Assembly (NCBI GenBank): GCA_036877525.1
Contig: JAZGTH010000005.1
Span: 1,650,001-1,714,000, forward strand
DNA: 64,000 nucleotides
Direction of reading: 5' to 3'
Source: Chromobotia macracanthus
Taxonomy: Eukaryota; Chordata; Actinopteri; Cypriniformes; Botiidae
The notes under the pieces are model-generated. The model had not been told where the DNA came from. It ran no database searches and was given only the letters and a program-made list of their open reading frames with translations. Below are positions 37,690 through 47,882 of this stretch, piece by piece. The first letter of the stretch is position 1, and every line of letters starts with the position of its first letter. Made by a program: the position numbers and the translations under genes.

Positions 37690-37985
37690 ATTTCCTACTA
37701 AAGAGCTCCACTGTTGACTTGCATCTTTTTAAAGATGTCTTTCCATCTGTGCATTTCTGGGTGGTCCAGGAATGCCATCTTTGGCTAAACCTTGCGGAGA
37801 TACAAGATACTGACAAGGTTCATTTTCTCGACGCCCCCATTTTGCAAGGTGACCTCTTCGGCAACACTGTCGAAGGCTTTGTCCAGCAGTTCTCGGCAGT
37901 TCAGAAGCAGACGGAGGCTATCAGGCACATCCTCCCAAGGCGTGACCTCCACACCACGGACTGGCCCCCAGTCTGCCTGTCGTAG
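37690..37985 (+). pseudogene. DIRS gag C-terminal remnant
   Basis: Reads VVQECHLWLNLAEIQDTDKV, FLDAPILQGDLFGNTVEGF and VQQFSAVQKQTEAIRHILPR. The HLWLNL, FLDAPI, LFGxTVExF and QQFSAVQxQTEAI motifs are highly characteristic of fish DIRS gag. The frame ends at 37985 in a stop; upstream codons to 37542 are open but weakly similar. Confidence 0.8.
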
Positions 37986-38279
37986 AGGGCATCCCCCTGT
38001 GGCTTTTACACCTGCTCCGGTGAGGACTGAGGCAGCTCCCCGTCCCTGTCATAGATCCAGCCACAGGAAATTGACGCCTTCTCCTCAGGTCATTTGCAGG
38101 AGGTGGTGACAGCACCAGGAGGGCCGGGTGGAGAATCTTTTGTTTCCTTTTGTTCTGACGCCAGGCAATTCTCAATAAAAGAGCAGTTTCCTCACACTCT
38201 GGGCCAAACTGGACGCTGCCTGACAGTGAGAGACAAGTTGCTTCTTCACTCCCGAGCCCATACTTCATCGTGCCCAAAA

Positions 38280-38870
38280 AGGGGGTTGGCTGCAGCCAAT
38301 CTTGGACTTACGTGTCTTGAATCGGCCCCTTCACAAGTTACCCTTCAGGATGCTCATGCAGAAACACATTCTTTTGTGCGTTCATCCCAACGTTTAGTTC
38401 GCTGCAGTCGACCTAAAGGATGCATACTTCCACGTCTCGATTTTTCCTTGACACAGGTTCCTTCGGTTTGCAGTCAAGGGTGGGGCATATCAGTATATGG
38501 CCCATTTGACCCATTCATGAGAGACAGCCACCTGGGGCTTTGGGACAGCTGGGAAAAGAGCAAGCTCTCCCCAACACATGGCATCTCTTTTCTTGGTATG
38601 AAGCTGGACTCAGTCACTGTGGTGGCACGCCTCTCCGACGAGCATGCGCAGTCACTGCTACATTTCCTGAACATGTTCAGAGTCAAGACAGCAGTCCCAC
38701 TGCAACTCTTTCAAAGGCTTCTGGTGCATGTGGCATCCACGGCCACGGTCACACCGCTCAGCCTGATGCATAGGAGACTGCTGCAGCACTGGCTACACGG
38801 CCGAGTCCCGAGATGGGCATGGTGCTGTGGTACACATTGTGTGGTTGTCACACAGTCTTGGCATTGAACC
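38280..38870 (+). pseudogene. DIRS reverse transcriptase, active site deleted
   Basis: C-terminal RT/thumb motifs are clear: WEKSKLSPTHGISFLGMKLD, SVTVVARLSDEHAQSLLHFL, LQLFQRLLVHVASTATVTPL and LLQHWLHGRVPRWAW. Upstream fragments (DLKDAYFHVSI-like near 38410-38440, then AYQYM near 38485) lie in other frames. Between AYQYM and WEKSKLSP, where the YLDD catalytic box should be with more than 60 residues around it, only about 20 residues are left, so the active site was lost by deletion. Confidence 0.8.
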
Positions 38871-38879
38871 CCCAGACAT

Positions 38880-39190
38880 TGCCTATCTATGGCTGGGGTG
38901 CCCTTAGAACAAGTGTCCAGGCATGTTGTTGTGACAATGGAAGCCTCCAAGACAGGCTGGGGCGCTGTGTGCAACAGGCAGGCGGCTTCGGGCTCCTGGA
39001 CAGGACCCTGTGGCACATCAGTTGCCTCGAGTTGCTAGCAGTGCTTTTGGTCCTGAGCCGGTTTCATCCATTGCTGCAAGGCAGGCATGTGCTAGTCCGC
39101 TCTCGCGCACTTACGGCAGCTGCCAAGCCCAGTAGAGTGGAGACTCCTTCCCCAGGCAGTCCAGCTGATCTGGAGTTGATTTGAGGAGGT
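38880..39190 (+). pseudogene. DIRS RNase H remnant
   Basis: Fragments TGWGAVCNRQAASGSW, LWHISCLELLAVLLVLSRFH and LLQGRHVLVRS match fish DIRS RNase H. The expected TDN box after VLVR is replaced by SRALTAAA and frames shift several times. Confidence 0.7.
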
Positions 39191-39479
39191 ACAGGTGGAC
39201 CTTTTTGCCTCCCAAGTGTCCCACTGCCCACTGTTTTATTCCCTGTCCGAGGCACGAAAGCATTAGCACACAATATGCGTTTCCCCCCAGTGAGCTTCCT
39301 TGCACAAACACTGTGCAAGGTCAGAGAGGATGAGGAGCAGGTCTTGTTGGTTGCGTTGTACTAGCCCCCCCGGATCTGGTTTTCAGACCTGATGATCTTT
39401 GCGACAACCATGCACTTGCCTGATCTGCTCTGTGCTTTCCTTTCTGCAAGAAGGATTGGAACAGAGGTTTTCCCCTTCC

Positions 39480-39590
39480 ACCCTTAAGATGTACGTGGCC
39501 GATATCGCAGCCCATCACCAAGCAGTAGATGGTAAGTATTTAGGAAAGCACAAGTTAGTCATCAGGTTCCTGAAGGGATTTAGCAGCCAA
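39480..39590 (+). pseudogene. DIRS tyrosine recombinase N-terminal piece
   Basis: STLKMYVADIAAHHQAVDGK followed by LGKHKLVIRFLKGF matches the N-terminal arm of the DIRS tyrosine recombinase. It is cut after FLKGF by the antisense LINE that starts near 39600. Confidence 0.75.
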
Positions 39591-39803
39591 AAGTATTTAA
39601 CGTGCAAAAAATTACAGGGTGGAGGATAAACAGTTGTGTGTGTATGGGTGTGTGTGTTCCTTCAGCTCCAGTTCTATGTATAAAGGAGTCTGATAGCATG
39701 GGGAAAGAAACTATTGCATACCCTGGTCGTGAGGGCCCGAATGCATCGGTACTGTTTACCAGATGGCAGGAGGGTAAAGAGTGTGTGAGAGGAGTGTGTG
39801 GGG

Positions 39804-40854
39804 TCATCCACAATTCTGGTGGCTTTGCGGATGCAGTGTGAGGTGTAGATGTCTGTGATGGAGGTTCCAAGTGAGGTTCTCCGCCAGGTGAACACCAAAA
39901 AACTTCACAATCTCCATGGAGGAGCTGCCGATGTATAGCAGAGAGTGGTCATTCTGTGCTTTTCTGAAGTCAACAACCATCTCTTTTGTTTTGTCCACCT
40001 TCAGAGACAGGTTGTTGGCTCTGCACCAGTTTGTTAGCCGCTGCACCTCCTCTCTGTATGCTGACTCATCATTCTTGCTGATGAGACCCACTATGGTTGT
40101 GTCATTGGCGAACTTGATGATATGATTTGAGCTGTGCATTGCTACACAGTCGTGAGTCAGCAGAATAAACAGCAATGGACTGAGCACACAGCCCTGTGGG
40201 GCCCCAGTGCTCAGTGTGGTGATGTTGGAGGTGCTGTTCCTGATCCGGACTGACTGAGGTCTCCCAGTCAGGAAGTCCAGGATCCAGTTACAGAGGGAGA
40301 TGTTCAGGCCCAGCAGGTTCAGTTTTTCAATCAGGTGCTGAGGGATGATTGTGTTGAACGCTGAACTGAAGTCTATGAACAACATTCAAACATATGTGTC
40401 TTTATTGTCCAGGTGGGTGAGGGCCAGATGGAGGGTGGTAGTGATGGAGTCATCTGTTGAGCGGTCGGGGCAGTAAGCGAATTGCAGGGGGTCCAGTGAG
40501 GGGGGCAGCGGGGTCTTGATGTGCCTCAAAACAAGCCTCTTGAAGCACTTCATGATGATGGGTGTATGTGCAGCAGGACGGTAGTCGTTGAGGCAGGACA
40601 TTGGTGACTTCTTTGGAACAGGAATGATGGTGCTGCTCAGGGAGGTGTTGAAGATCTGCCAGCTGGTTTGCACATCCTCTGAGCACCCTGCCAGGAATGT
40701 TGTCTGGATCAGCAGCCTTCTGTGGGTTAACTCTGTGTAGAGTCTTCCTCACATCGGTCATGGTTAGACACAGCACCTGGTCATTGGGAGGGGTGGTCTT
40801 CCTCGTCATCACGTCATTCTGTGCCTCGAACCAAGCATAGATGTTGTTCAGCAC
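39804..40854 (-). pseudogene. LINE reverse transcriptase, catalytic Asp lost
   Basis: RT domain in order on the minus strand: VRKTLHRVNPQKAADPDNIP (40854 frame), a frameshift near 40680, then IIPVPKKSPMSCLNDYRPAA, LDPLQFAYCPDRSTDDSITT, a TGA stop at 40386-40388 directly before MLFIDFSSAFNTIIPQHL, then LSTGAPQGCVLSPLLF and IIKFANDTTIV. The catalytic FADD box reads FAND: the first Asp is Asn (codon at 40104-40106). The Asp of FIDFSSAF is kept. The family is Rex1/L2-like by RT motifs. Confidence 0.85.
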
Positions 40855-41109
40855 ATCTGGGAGGGAGGCATCACTGTCACAGGCAGATGATGTTGTCCTG
40901 TAGTTGGTAATGGCCTGGATGCCCTGCTACATGCGCTGTGTGTCTTTGCTGGCCTCAAAGTGGTTATGGATTCTCTGAGCATGTGTGTGCTTTGCCTCTC
41001 TGATAGCCTGGGACAGTTTGGCCCTCGCTGTTCTAAGGGCCGCCTTGTCACCTGCTCTGAAGGCGGAGTCTTGGGTCTTCAGTACACACGCACCTCTGCA
41101 GTCATTCAT
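40848..41109 (-). pseudogene. LINE ORF2 linker fragment
   Basis: FRAGDKAALRTARAKLSQAI followed by REAKHTHAQRIHNHFE, the helical linker usually found between endonuclease and RT of these fish LINEs. The endonuclease itself is absent, so the copy is 5'-truncated. Confidence 0.65.
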
Positions 41110-41235
41110 GGCTTCTGGTTGGAGCGTGTGGTGATGGGCTTGGTGAAGTTGCCATCAGTTGCCACTTCCCTGAACATGTGCCAGACAGTGAGTTCAAAAC
41201 AGTCCTGGAGAGCAGAGATGGCTCCTGCTGGTCGA

Positions 41236-41740
41236 GTCTGTCTTTAAAGACAATGCTCCTAACTGTGCTTGCCTCCATCAAGAGGGTTGGGGACCTGCAG
41301 GCGTTGTCAGTCAGCGACTTGTGCCTAGAGTTTGGCCTTGCCTACTCTCACATTATCTTGAGACCCAGGCCTGTCTATGTGAAGGTTCTCACCATCCCTT
41401 TCAAGGACCAGGTGGTGAACCTGCAAGCGCTGCCTGTGGAGGAGGCAAACCCAGCCCTTTCTTTGCTGTGTCCCATTTACGTGGATTGTAATTGGAGCTT
41501 CAGAAGCTCTGATCAGCTCTTTGTCTGCTTCGGAGGTCGGCAGAAGGGTAAGGCCCTCTCCAAACAGAGGTTGGCCCACTGGATAGTGGATGCCATCGCC
41601 TTGGCGTACCACTCCCAAGGCATAAGTGAGGGCTCACTTGACTAGGAGTGTTGCCTCCTCCTACACTTTGGCACATGGCACCCAGAGCTGCAGGCTGGGA
41701 TAAGGGGACATAGGCATTTATACTCCTTCAAAGCGGTTTC
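41236..41740 (+). pseudogene. DIRS tyrosine recombinase catalytic part
   Basis: SLKTMLLTVLASIKRVGDLQ holds the first catalytic Arg (codon 41283-41285). SDQLFVCFGGRQKGKALSKQ and RLAHWIVDAIALAYHSQG follow. The His-x-x-Arg box reads AHLTRSVASS in another frame (His 41635-41637, Arg 41644-41646) and the nucleophile Tyr lies in HLYSF (41721-41723) in a third frame. All four signature residues (R, H, R, Y) remain, but frameshifts and a stop at 41643 block translation. Confidence 0.8.
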
Positions 41741-42300
41741 CCACTGGCAAACCCTGCATTGCGGTTCCTCCAGAACCCGTCAGATAGCAGTCTCAGCAGA
41801 AGAGCCTCATGCCAGGCCCAGTAATCGTGTGTATGCCACAGTCAGCCCTTGTACTGGGCTAGGTGTTATATGTAGTGATTCCCCATCGGTAATCCCATAT
41901 GTGTATTTTCCACAATAATATGGTTTCCCTGTCAGTGAACCCGTGTCTTTTCCTTGGCACTTTACTGCTGCCAGTCTCTGTTGACAGTCCCAGTAGGTAG
42001 GACCTACACAGAGACCTTTCTTTCCTCATCTCCCTTACCTCATTTTAGCAGGATGTGGCCTCTGCAGCGCCCTTTCCCTGGAACGGGATGCTCTCCCCAG
42101 TGTTTTCTCATGGCTATACCAAGAGAGGAAGGGGACATGTGCACCGAGGTGCCTTCTCCAGGGGGACAGGAATAGTTGTCGTGACCTCCCCGTGTCCAGG
42201 CTCCGCACCCTGCTGCGACAGTTTGGGGCTGCGACAGTTTGCTTGTGCGAAGTACTGGGTAGGATACAGGGGCTGGGAAGCTGTTGTACAGAGGTACGCC

Positions 42301-44100
42301 TATAAAAACATTCATAAAATGGTTTCCAATAAAAGCAGTTGTTAACTCTTCAAAACAATCACCACTTTTTGCTACCATTTAATTTTATTACTGATAAACT
42401 TACAAGAGATTTTCTTTAAAAAAACGATTGTAGTTGTTTTTATACAGGCATATCATGTCATAAGTCCTGGAGTGATTTTTATGAAGCCTTTCTCTTTTCT
42501 TTCTTTTCATGTTAAAACTCTTTTTTTATGTTAGGCCTAAATTTTCTTTTTTTACCCAATGATGTCTTATCAGAACCTAAGTGGTACTATAGTGGTAGTG
42601 GCTGGACGGCTATCTCTTAGAGCTGAAAGTTGCAGCGGTTGTCTTTGTGTCAGCTTTTTATCACCCTGCTCCATTCTCATTAATTAGCATGGTCGATACT
42701 AAAACAGTTGTTAATGAAACCCTGTCCTTTTCCACCACCGGGGCATAAATGTAGTCTAAGATGGGTGAACAGTAGAACGTTGCTGCCAAATTCAATAGTG
42801 ATTGTGCAAGAGTGACCTGTAAAATTGACCTGTAACCCCTTTCATTGTGAAGTGAATGAATAGCTTATGCTATTATAGAAATGTACAAGGTTATTGTCTA
42901 TATGAGTTAGTTTTCTATAGTACACATTTTGTAATGTGAAATCTCAGTATAAAAAGTATGATTAATCTCTGTTTGGTTAATGACTCATAGCATTTCCATA
43001 TTTAAAATGCATTATAGCATTATATAAAATATTTTATTTCATATGACATAATATATGAAATTATACATGTTGCCTGTATCTACTTTTCTGAATCCAGAAC
43101 AACAGGTTCAGCTAAAAATCTTTTTATCATTTTGATGAAGAAAAATGTTACCAACGTTGGATGTCTTGGGGATGAGTATTTTAACATCAGGTTTAACATC
43201 AGCAGGAGAGGTATAGAAGTATACCAAACTGTCATTCACTTGATTTTTATACAATGTATTATATTTATTATATAAACATTTCATCTAATTGTTGTTTGTA
43301 GGTCCTTTTGTTGAAAGCCCCTGCATGCAGTACAGATGTATATCTGTTGTCATTTTAAATAAGCCTAATACAACAAAACAGTTTGTAAATGTAAATTTGC
43401 ACATGCTGTGAATTCTGCAGCTATTCATAGAATGAAACCTGATCACAAGTTGTCACCTTCTGCTCATAACCTAACACTCCTCAGCAGTGCATCTCACCTC
43501 CGTGTCTACCTCACACAATAACACTGCAGGCTTTTTATATCTCACAGTCGCTGGTGAGTAAGTCATGCTGAACTTGGGATAAGATGTCCTCTACCAGCAC
43601 ATGCCAGAGGAATCTTGGCCCAAACAAGTGGCTTCATGAGATCTGTCTCGTCTGAACACCTGTCTGTTTAGGGACAAAGGGATTTAATAAATGAGGTGCA
43701 CGATTTCAAAGGAGTGTATAAGAATGATGGACATACTAACCAAGTTTATGGTGAAAACATGGTCTTATAATGGGTAGAACGAAATGTCAAGGACTGCTAA
43801 ACGTCTTGCATTATAGATTAGAAGCTTCACAGCTCCTTCATAGTTGAAGGCATCAGGATGTTTGTAATGAACAGCAGAACAAAGGACATTCCAGGGCCCA
43901 GTTTGTGACGGGGCCCCTCTCTAACTGCCACAACAGACAAAGGTTTGCTCACTTGTCATTGGACGTTGACGGGCTAACACAACCAGATGCCCAGTGCCAT
44001 CAGATAAGGAGGCTAAGGGAACTGCCAGATACCCCTGTTGGGTTAAGATCCACTTCCCTGACACTTCCCTGACCCTGACCCTTCTCGTCCCCCCCCGAAA
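42301..44100. other. Intergenic, no gene seen
   Basis: AT-rich sequence between the DIRS 3' end and the rDNA-like segment. Nothing recognised beyond short low-complexity runs. Confidence 0.4.
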
Positions 44101-44103
44101 GCT

Positions 44104-44428
44104 CTCATCCACCTTAACCCACCGACCCTTCCAAGCCAACCCGGAGCCGGTTGCGATGCACCACCGCGGAAGAAATGCACCCGGGGGGGGATCCGCGTGC
44201 CGACCGGGCTGACCGTACCCGCCTGTTTGAATCCTCCAGGCAGACCGTGCGGACCCCACTCGTTTACCTCTGTACGGTCTCACGCCCTGTTGAACTCTCT
44301 TCTCAAAGTTCTTTTCAACTTTCCCTTACGGTACTTGTCCGCTATCGGTCTCATGCCAGTATTTAGCCTTAGATGGAGTTTACCACCCACTTTGGGCTGC
44401 ATTCCCAAGCAACCCGACTCCGGGAAGG
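44104..44428 (-). pseudogene. 28S rRNA fragment (D1/D2 region)
   Basis: On the minus strand this reads GAGTCGGGTTGCTTGGGAAT, GCAGCCCAAAGTGGGTGGTA, AACTCCATCTAAGGCTAAAT and then CAAGTACCGTAAGGGAAAGT and TTGAAAAGAACTTTGAGAAG, the core just before the 28S D2 segment. It continues into GC-rich D2-like sequence with CATTTCTTCCGCGGTGGTGC and CCGGCTCCGGGTTGGCTTGG. About 325 nt against about 4 kb for a whole 28S. Many C-to-T type changes and small indels show it is an old relic, not a working rRNA gene. The left edge is uncertain by about 20 nt. Confidence 0.85.
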
Positions 44429-44443
44429 TTGCCGAGGTTCCGG

Positions 44444-44477
44444 GGCTTGTCCACTTCGTAGGGGTTGTGGACAAGCC
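44444..44477. repeat. 11-bp hairpin next to the rRNA fragment
   Basis: Arms GGCTTGTCCAC (44444-44454) and its exact reverse complement (44467-44477) with a 12-nt loop. The same word recurs at 44588-44598, and ACTTCGTAGGG recurs near 44452 and 44551, so a diverged short repeat lies here. Confidence 0.7.
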
Positions 44478-44497
44478 TAGGTTGACCTTGTTACGAT
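44470..44497 (-). pseudogene. Possible 18S rRNA 3'-end fragment
   Basis: On the plus strand AGGTTGACCTTGTTACGA followed by TTTTTC resembles the antisense of the 18S 3' end (ACCTTGTTACGACTTTT), if a 10-nt deletion between two ACC words is allowed. It lies 18S-then-28S in the right order for an rDNA unit on the minus strand. Very short, so only a hint. Confidence 0.35.
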
Positions 44498-44604
44498 TTT
44501 TCGGCACATCAGTGAGGTACATCCGTCCCGGTACTTGTCTGCAGCAATGATACTTCGTAGGGATTTCGGAAGCAATGCAGAACCGGGGGCTTGTCCACAG
44601 CAAT

Positions 44605-44770
44605 TGTTAAATGTGAGCCGTAATTATCACAATTAAAAGAACCAAAGACTTAAACTACTTCAGTCTGTGTGCATTGAATTTATTTAATGCACGAATTTCA
44701 CAATTTGAGCTGAATTACTGAAACAAATGAACTTTTCCCAACATTCCAATATATTGAGATGCACCTGTAT
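44605..44770 (-). mobile_element. Tc1/mariner-like terminal fragment
   Basis: On the minus strand it starts TACAGGTGCATCTCAATATA (TA target plus CAGGTGC), followed by TTTCAGTAATTCAGCTCAAA, TGCACACAGACTGAAGTAGT and TTCTTTTAATTGTGATAATT, the order of blocks in a widespread Tc1/mariner terminus. Transposase and the other end are not seen; the inner edge abuts the rDNA-like segment. Confidence 0.65.
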
Positions 44771-46374
44771 ATGTTACTTTGTTAGAAGTCTCTGATGTTG
44801 TATGTGTGTGTCCTCCCCTGGCAGCCTGCATCCATACAGTTAAGACAGGTCTTCCATCTTTGACAGCTATGACAAATGAAGCACTTACCAAGGTGGAAGC
44901 CACATGGCAGGTTTGTCCCTCCACTGATCCGTACTGTGTTTGACTGAGCTCTATCACACATCAAAAAGCAGGGGTCTGATGACTAAAAAGCTTATGAACA
45001 GCTCAGGAGAGCTCTGTACATATTCAGCATGAACCAAATATGGAATCAAATATGGAAGAATATCAACAAAATAAAACATCATTGGTTCTTGTTAAGATGC
45101 AGGAACCAATGAGATTTTTGCATTGCTGTAATTGATTTGGGCTCTGTATACATAAGGTAATCGATGATTTCATTTAATCATTTAATTTCATTTCATTTTA
45201 ATGGTTTTCAAATAATGTTTAATAGGCACATATGGAGGTGGTGATTCTGTGTCCACAGACATTTGGCCGTATAGTAAAGCACTAGGAACAATAAGTCTCA
45301 AAAGCAGTACAGTACCAAACTAACAGAATTATGATGATTAGATAAAACAAAAATCTTCCTTGATCACTCCATAATTCAGTAAATATGCAATTGTTTCTTT
45401 ATTGTAAGAAACAGACACTGAAGGTTTACCTAATAATGATCAGTTTGTGAGGACTCAAAATATAAAACTGCTTTCATCAGGACCAGCCTTACACATTTTA
45501 ATCTGTGTCCTCTTTTCTGCTGTGAGTAATGTGTAACCACTGATATAGCCTGAATGACAAGAGGATGAATAACTTAAAAAAAAAACAGACTAAAATGCTG
45601 GCAGACTTCAGGCAGTTTCCTCAGGTTCTGGATTAGAGGTGTACTGAATGGAAATTATGTCTGTGACATTGTTTAGGCAGAAGATGTAGAATGTCTCTAA
45701 ATTAAATTGTTAAGCGTTAAGCCTTGTTCACACTGCCAGCAACCTGGCATGAAAAGTGACCTGAGCTCTTTTGTTTTTTAATGAGACAGCAACATGAGCG
45801 ACTGACAATGACAGGATGTGGGCATGTCCAAGGACTCAAAAGTTGAGAAAGTTTGTCTCTTTACAATAGATTTACTAGATTTATCTATTTACTGGTTTAC
45901 TTAACCATACTGTATATTGGGGACACATTTGTACCAAAACCTGACAATGCCGAAACTTTTTGGGGACATCCTCTTTTGTAAAAACACTATAAAAATATAG
46001 TAACATTTTGTTATTGTAAAAATGTTAGGTTAGGTTATAGTGATTAGAACTAGTTGTTTATAAAACACTAGAGGTTTATTGAATGTCTTTGGAAGTTTAT
46101 TGAATGTCTCTGGATGGCAGAAGATTTCTCTGAAATGCTGAAAAAACAGGATACTGGTTTAACAGCTCTGCAAGTCACATGCACAGCAGTGATCGTGGAT
46201 GCAGTGTTATTTACCAACAGCAAGAAAATAACACAGAGAGGTGGCCATAATTACCTCAGAGCCTCAGTGAGCCTCTCATAATGGGCCTGATTCATAAAGC
46301 TTACATTAAACCTTTCTGTGAAACACAGGACAACTTTTCCATCTCCTCATGTTCTTAGCCCCTGTAGGATTTAG
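44771..46374. other. Intergenic, no gene seen
   Basis: No coding frame or repeat family recognised. GAATGTCT words repeat near 46080-46110. Confidence 0.4.
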
Positions 46375-46500
46375 AATATATCTAATTATATAGGAGTATA
46401 TAATTAGATATATATAGGATATATATATCTAATATATAGATATATATATTAGATATATAGGAGTATATATCTAATATATATATATAGGAATATAATATGT
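46375..46500. repeat. Imperfect TA-rich array
   Basis: Diverged ATATATAGGAGTATATAT-type units beside the DIRS-like terminus. Confidence 0.85.
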
Positions 46501-46738
46501 CTAGTTCCCTTGAAAGGGAATGTCTCTGGGTTGCATATATAACTGGGTTCCCTGAAAAAGGAAACACGACACTGCATCTGATTGCCATGCCTCATGAGTA
46601 CCTGTTTACACTCCACAGGTACCTAATATACTTGCAGGTTCACCTGATGTGCATCACGCACTGCTGTGGGCCAATTAGATTGGTGTGGTTAGACATGAGA
46701 TTCAGACACCAGTTACATCGCATGTATTTCCATAGTTC
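46500..46738 (+). mobile_element. DIRS-like terminal module A, copy 2
   Basis: Starts TAGTTCCCTTGAAAGGGAAT with a second mini-palindrome (GGTTCCCTGAAAAAGGAAAC), then ATTGCCATGCCTCATG and ATGAGATTCAGACACC. Same orientation as 6471-6706 and about four-fifths identical by eye. An ACAG/ACAGATA run follows at 46741-46762. Confidence 0.55.
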
Positions 46739-46966
46739 TAGACAGACAGACAGACAGATAGAAAACAAAATTAACAACTGCGTCTGGTTTGATGCTGTCA
46801 TCTGCAAATTAGCTCCTCATTGAATACATTAAAATCAGATCAGTTTTTAAACGTCCTTCTGCTTTGAAATAATGGAAGCAGGAGTGAGCATCACAGTAGT
46901 GGAATCAGACCGAACTATTGGACTGCAAAAGCTTAAAGGCAGGATAGACAGGATAGTTGACTCAGA

Positions 46967-46992
46967 TGGTGTATGAGTCAACTCATACACCA
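46967..46992. repeat. 12-bp inverted repeat
   Basis: TGGTGTATGAGT and its exact reverse complement, separated by 2 nt. Confidence 0.7.
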
Positions 46993-47039
46993 ATGGCTAG
47001 CCACTGCCTCTTGACTCTGCCAATCAGTAGGAGACAGAC

Positions 47040-47620
47040 TTACAAATGCTGGCTGTAGTCATATAAAGAAACCCCATATAAAATGCCAAGAGGGCAGAAA
47101 CCCCCACCAAAAACCCTGTGGTGACCAGAGAGGTGGGAAGCCAGAGAGAGCCACAGATCTGCCATGTTCAACAATGAATGGATGACCAAAACACCACAGG
47201 AGACTTCAGGGGAGAAGAGGGCCCATATTGGATTTAACTCACAACTCAACCCTCAAGACCCGCTTTTCAAGGAGAGCCATAAAAAGCCAGCTCCACCCAC
47301 TAGAAACGGCTGTCCCAGACCGAAACTCCAAATATACCACAAGCAGGACTAACAAACATACTGGCAGCAAAACTCATGAGGATCCGGGAAACTCCAATAA
47401 TACAATAAGAATGCTTGTAAACAGACACCAGACCAATCCTTGAGGGATATTTGAACCAAAAACATGATCTTTCCCTGGTCCTGGCACAGACTGTACTAGA
47501 AGTGTTCAAGGTGGGGCTTGAACCCCGGGTCTCTCAGTCCAATAACACATAACTGGCTCACACCACAGACTTGCCATCAAACAAATCTCTAATAGGGAGC
47601 ATCAGACAAGAAACAGACAA
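47040..47620 (-). mobile_element. DIRS-like internal module, minus orientation
   Basis: The reverse complement of about 47455-47600 matches 5690-5850: GAGAGACCCGGGGTTCAAGC followed by CTAGTACAG. Flanking sequence is GC-richer than its neighbours and has no coding frame. Probably a fragment of the same element family as 5.59-6.42 kb. Confidence 0.45.
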
Positions 47621-47777
47621 ACAGGGGATGTATTTCTAAAAGGCTAGAGACTCCACCCTTGCCATTCTAAACTTCTCAACCACCCTCTCCTACAGATGTG
47701 CCGAATATTCAGAGGACAAGACTGGCAAATCAAGGAAAAAATCTTTCCGTACTCCCCTTACTGGCCAGGTTAAATTA

Positions 47778-47882
47778 GGTCAGATGCTAGCATGTTTTAA
47801 CATGATGCAAATACATTTTAGCATGATGCTAGCATGATACTAATATGATTTATCATGATGTTAACATGTTTTAGCATTATGT
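47778..47882. repeat. Imperfect GCTAGCATGATAC-type minisatellite
   Basis: Repeated TAGCATGATG/TAACATGTTTTAGCAT words, a low-order tandem repeat of roughly 14-20 bp units common in fish. Confidence 0.7.

Larger units (their letters stand above)
39600..41235 (-). mobile_element. Antisense Rex1/L2-type LINE nested in DIRS
   Basis: LINE ORF2 on the minus strand, inserted in the DIRS recombinase. Its conserved 3' region follows the RT near 39.6-39.85 kb. The 5' part is truncated near 41.2 kb. About 40 recombinase codons that should lie between FLKGF and LSLKT are missing, which suggests a target-site deletion on insertion. Boundaries are accurate to roughly 20 bp. Confidence 0.75.
37325..42300 (+). 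mobile_element. DIRS-type YR retrotransposon, split by a LINE
   Basis: Domains in DIRS order: gag C-terminus (37690-37985), RT/RNase H (38280-39190), and a tyrosine recombinase split into 39480-39590 and 41236-41740. The 5' part contains GTTCCCCTTCAGTCAGTCTC and CCAATGAACATTGGGC, typical of fish DIRS termini. A matching right inverted terminus was not found, so the 3' end is probably truncated near 42.3 kb. An antisense LINE sits inside the recombinase. Stops, frameshifts and a deletion across the RT active site make it non-functional. Confidence 0.82.

Noticed and set aside
43921..44283. 120-codon minus-strand frame
   Set aside because: It runs through the 28S-like fragment, so it is a by-product of rRNA sequence.
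44104..44428. R2-type retrotransposon at its 28S target
   Set aside because: R2 inserts much further 3' in 28S; this fragment is the D1/D2 region and no R2 reverse transcriptase is present.
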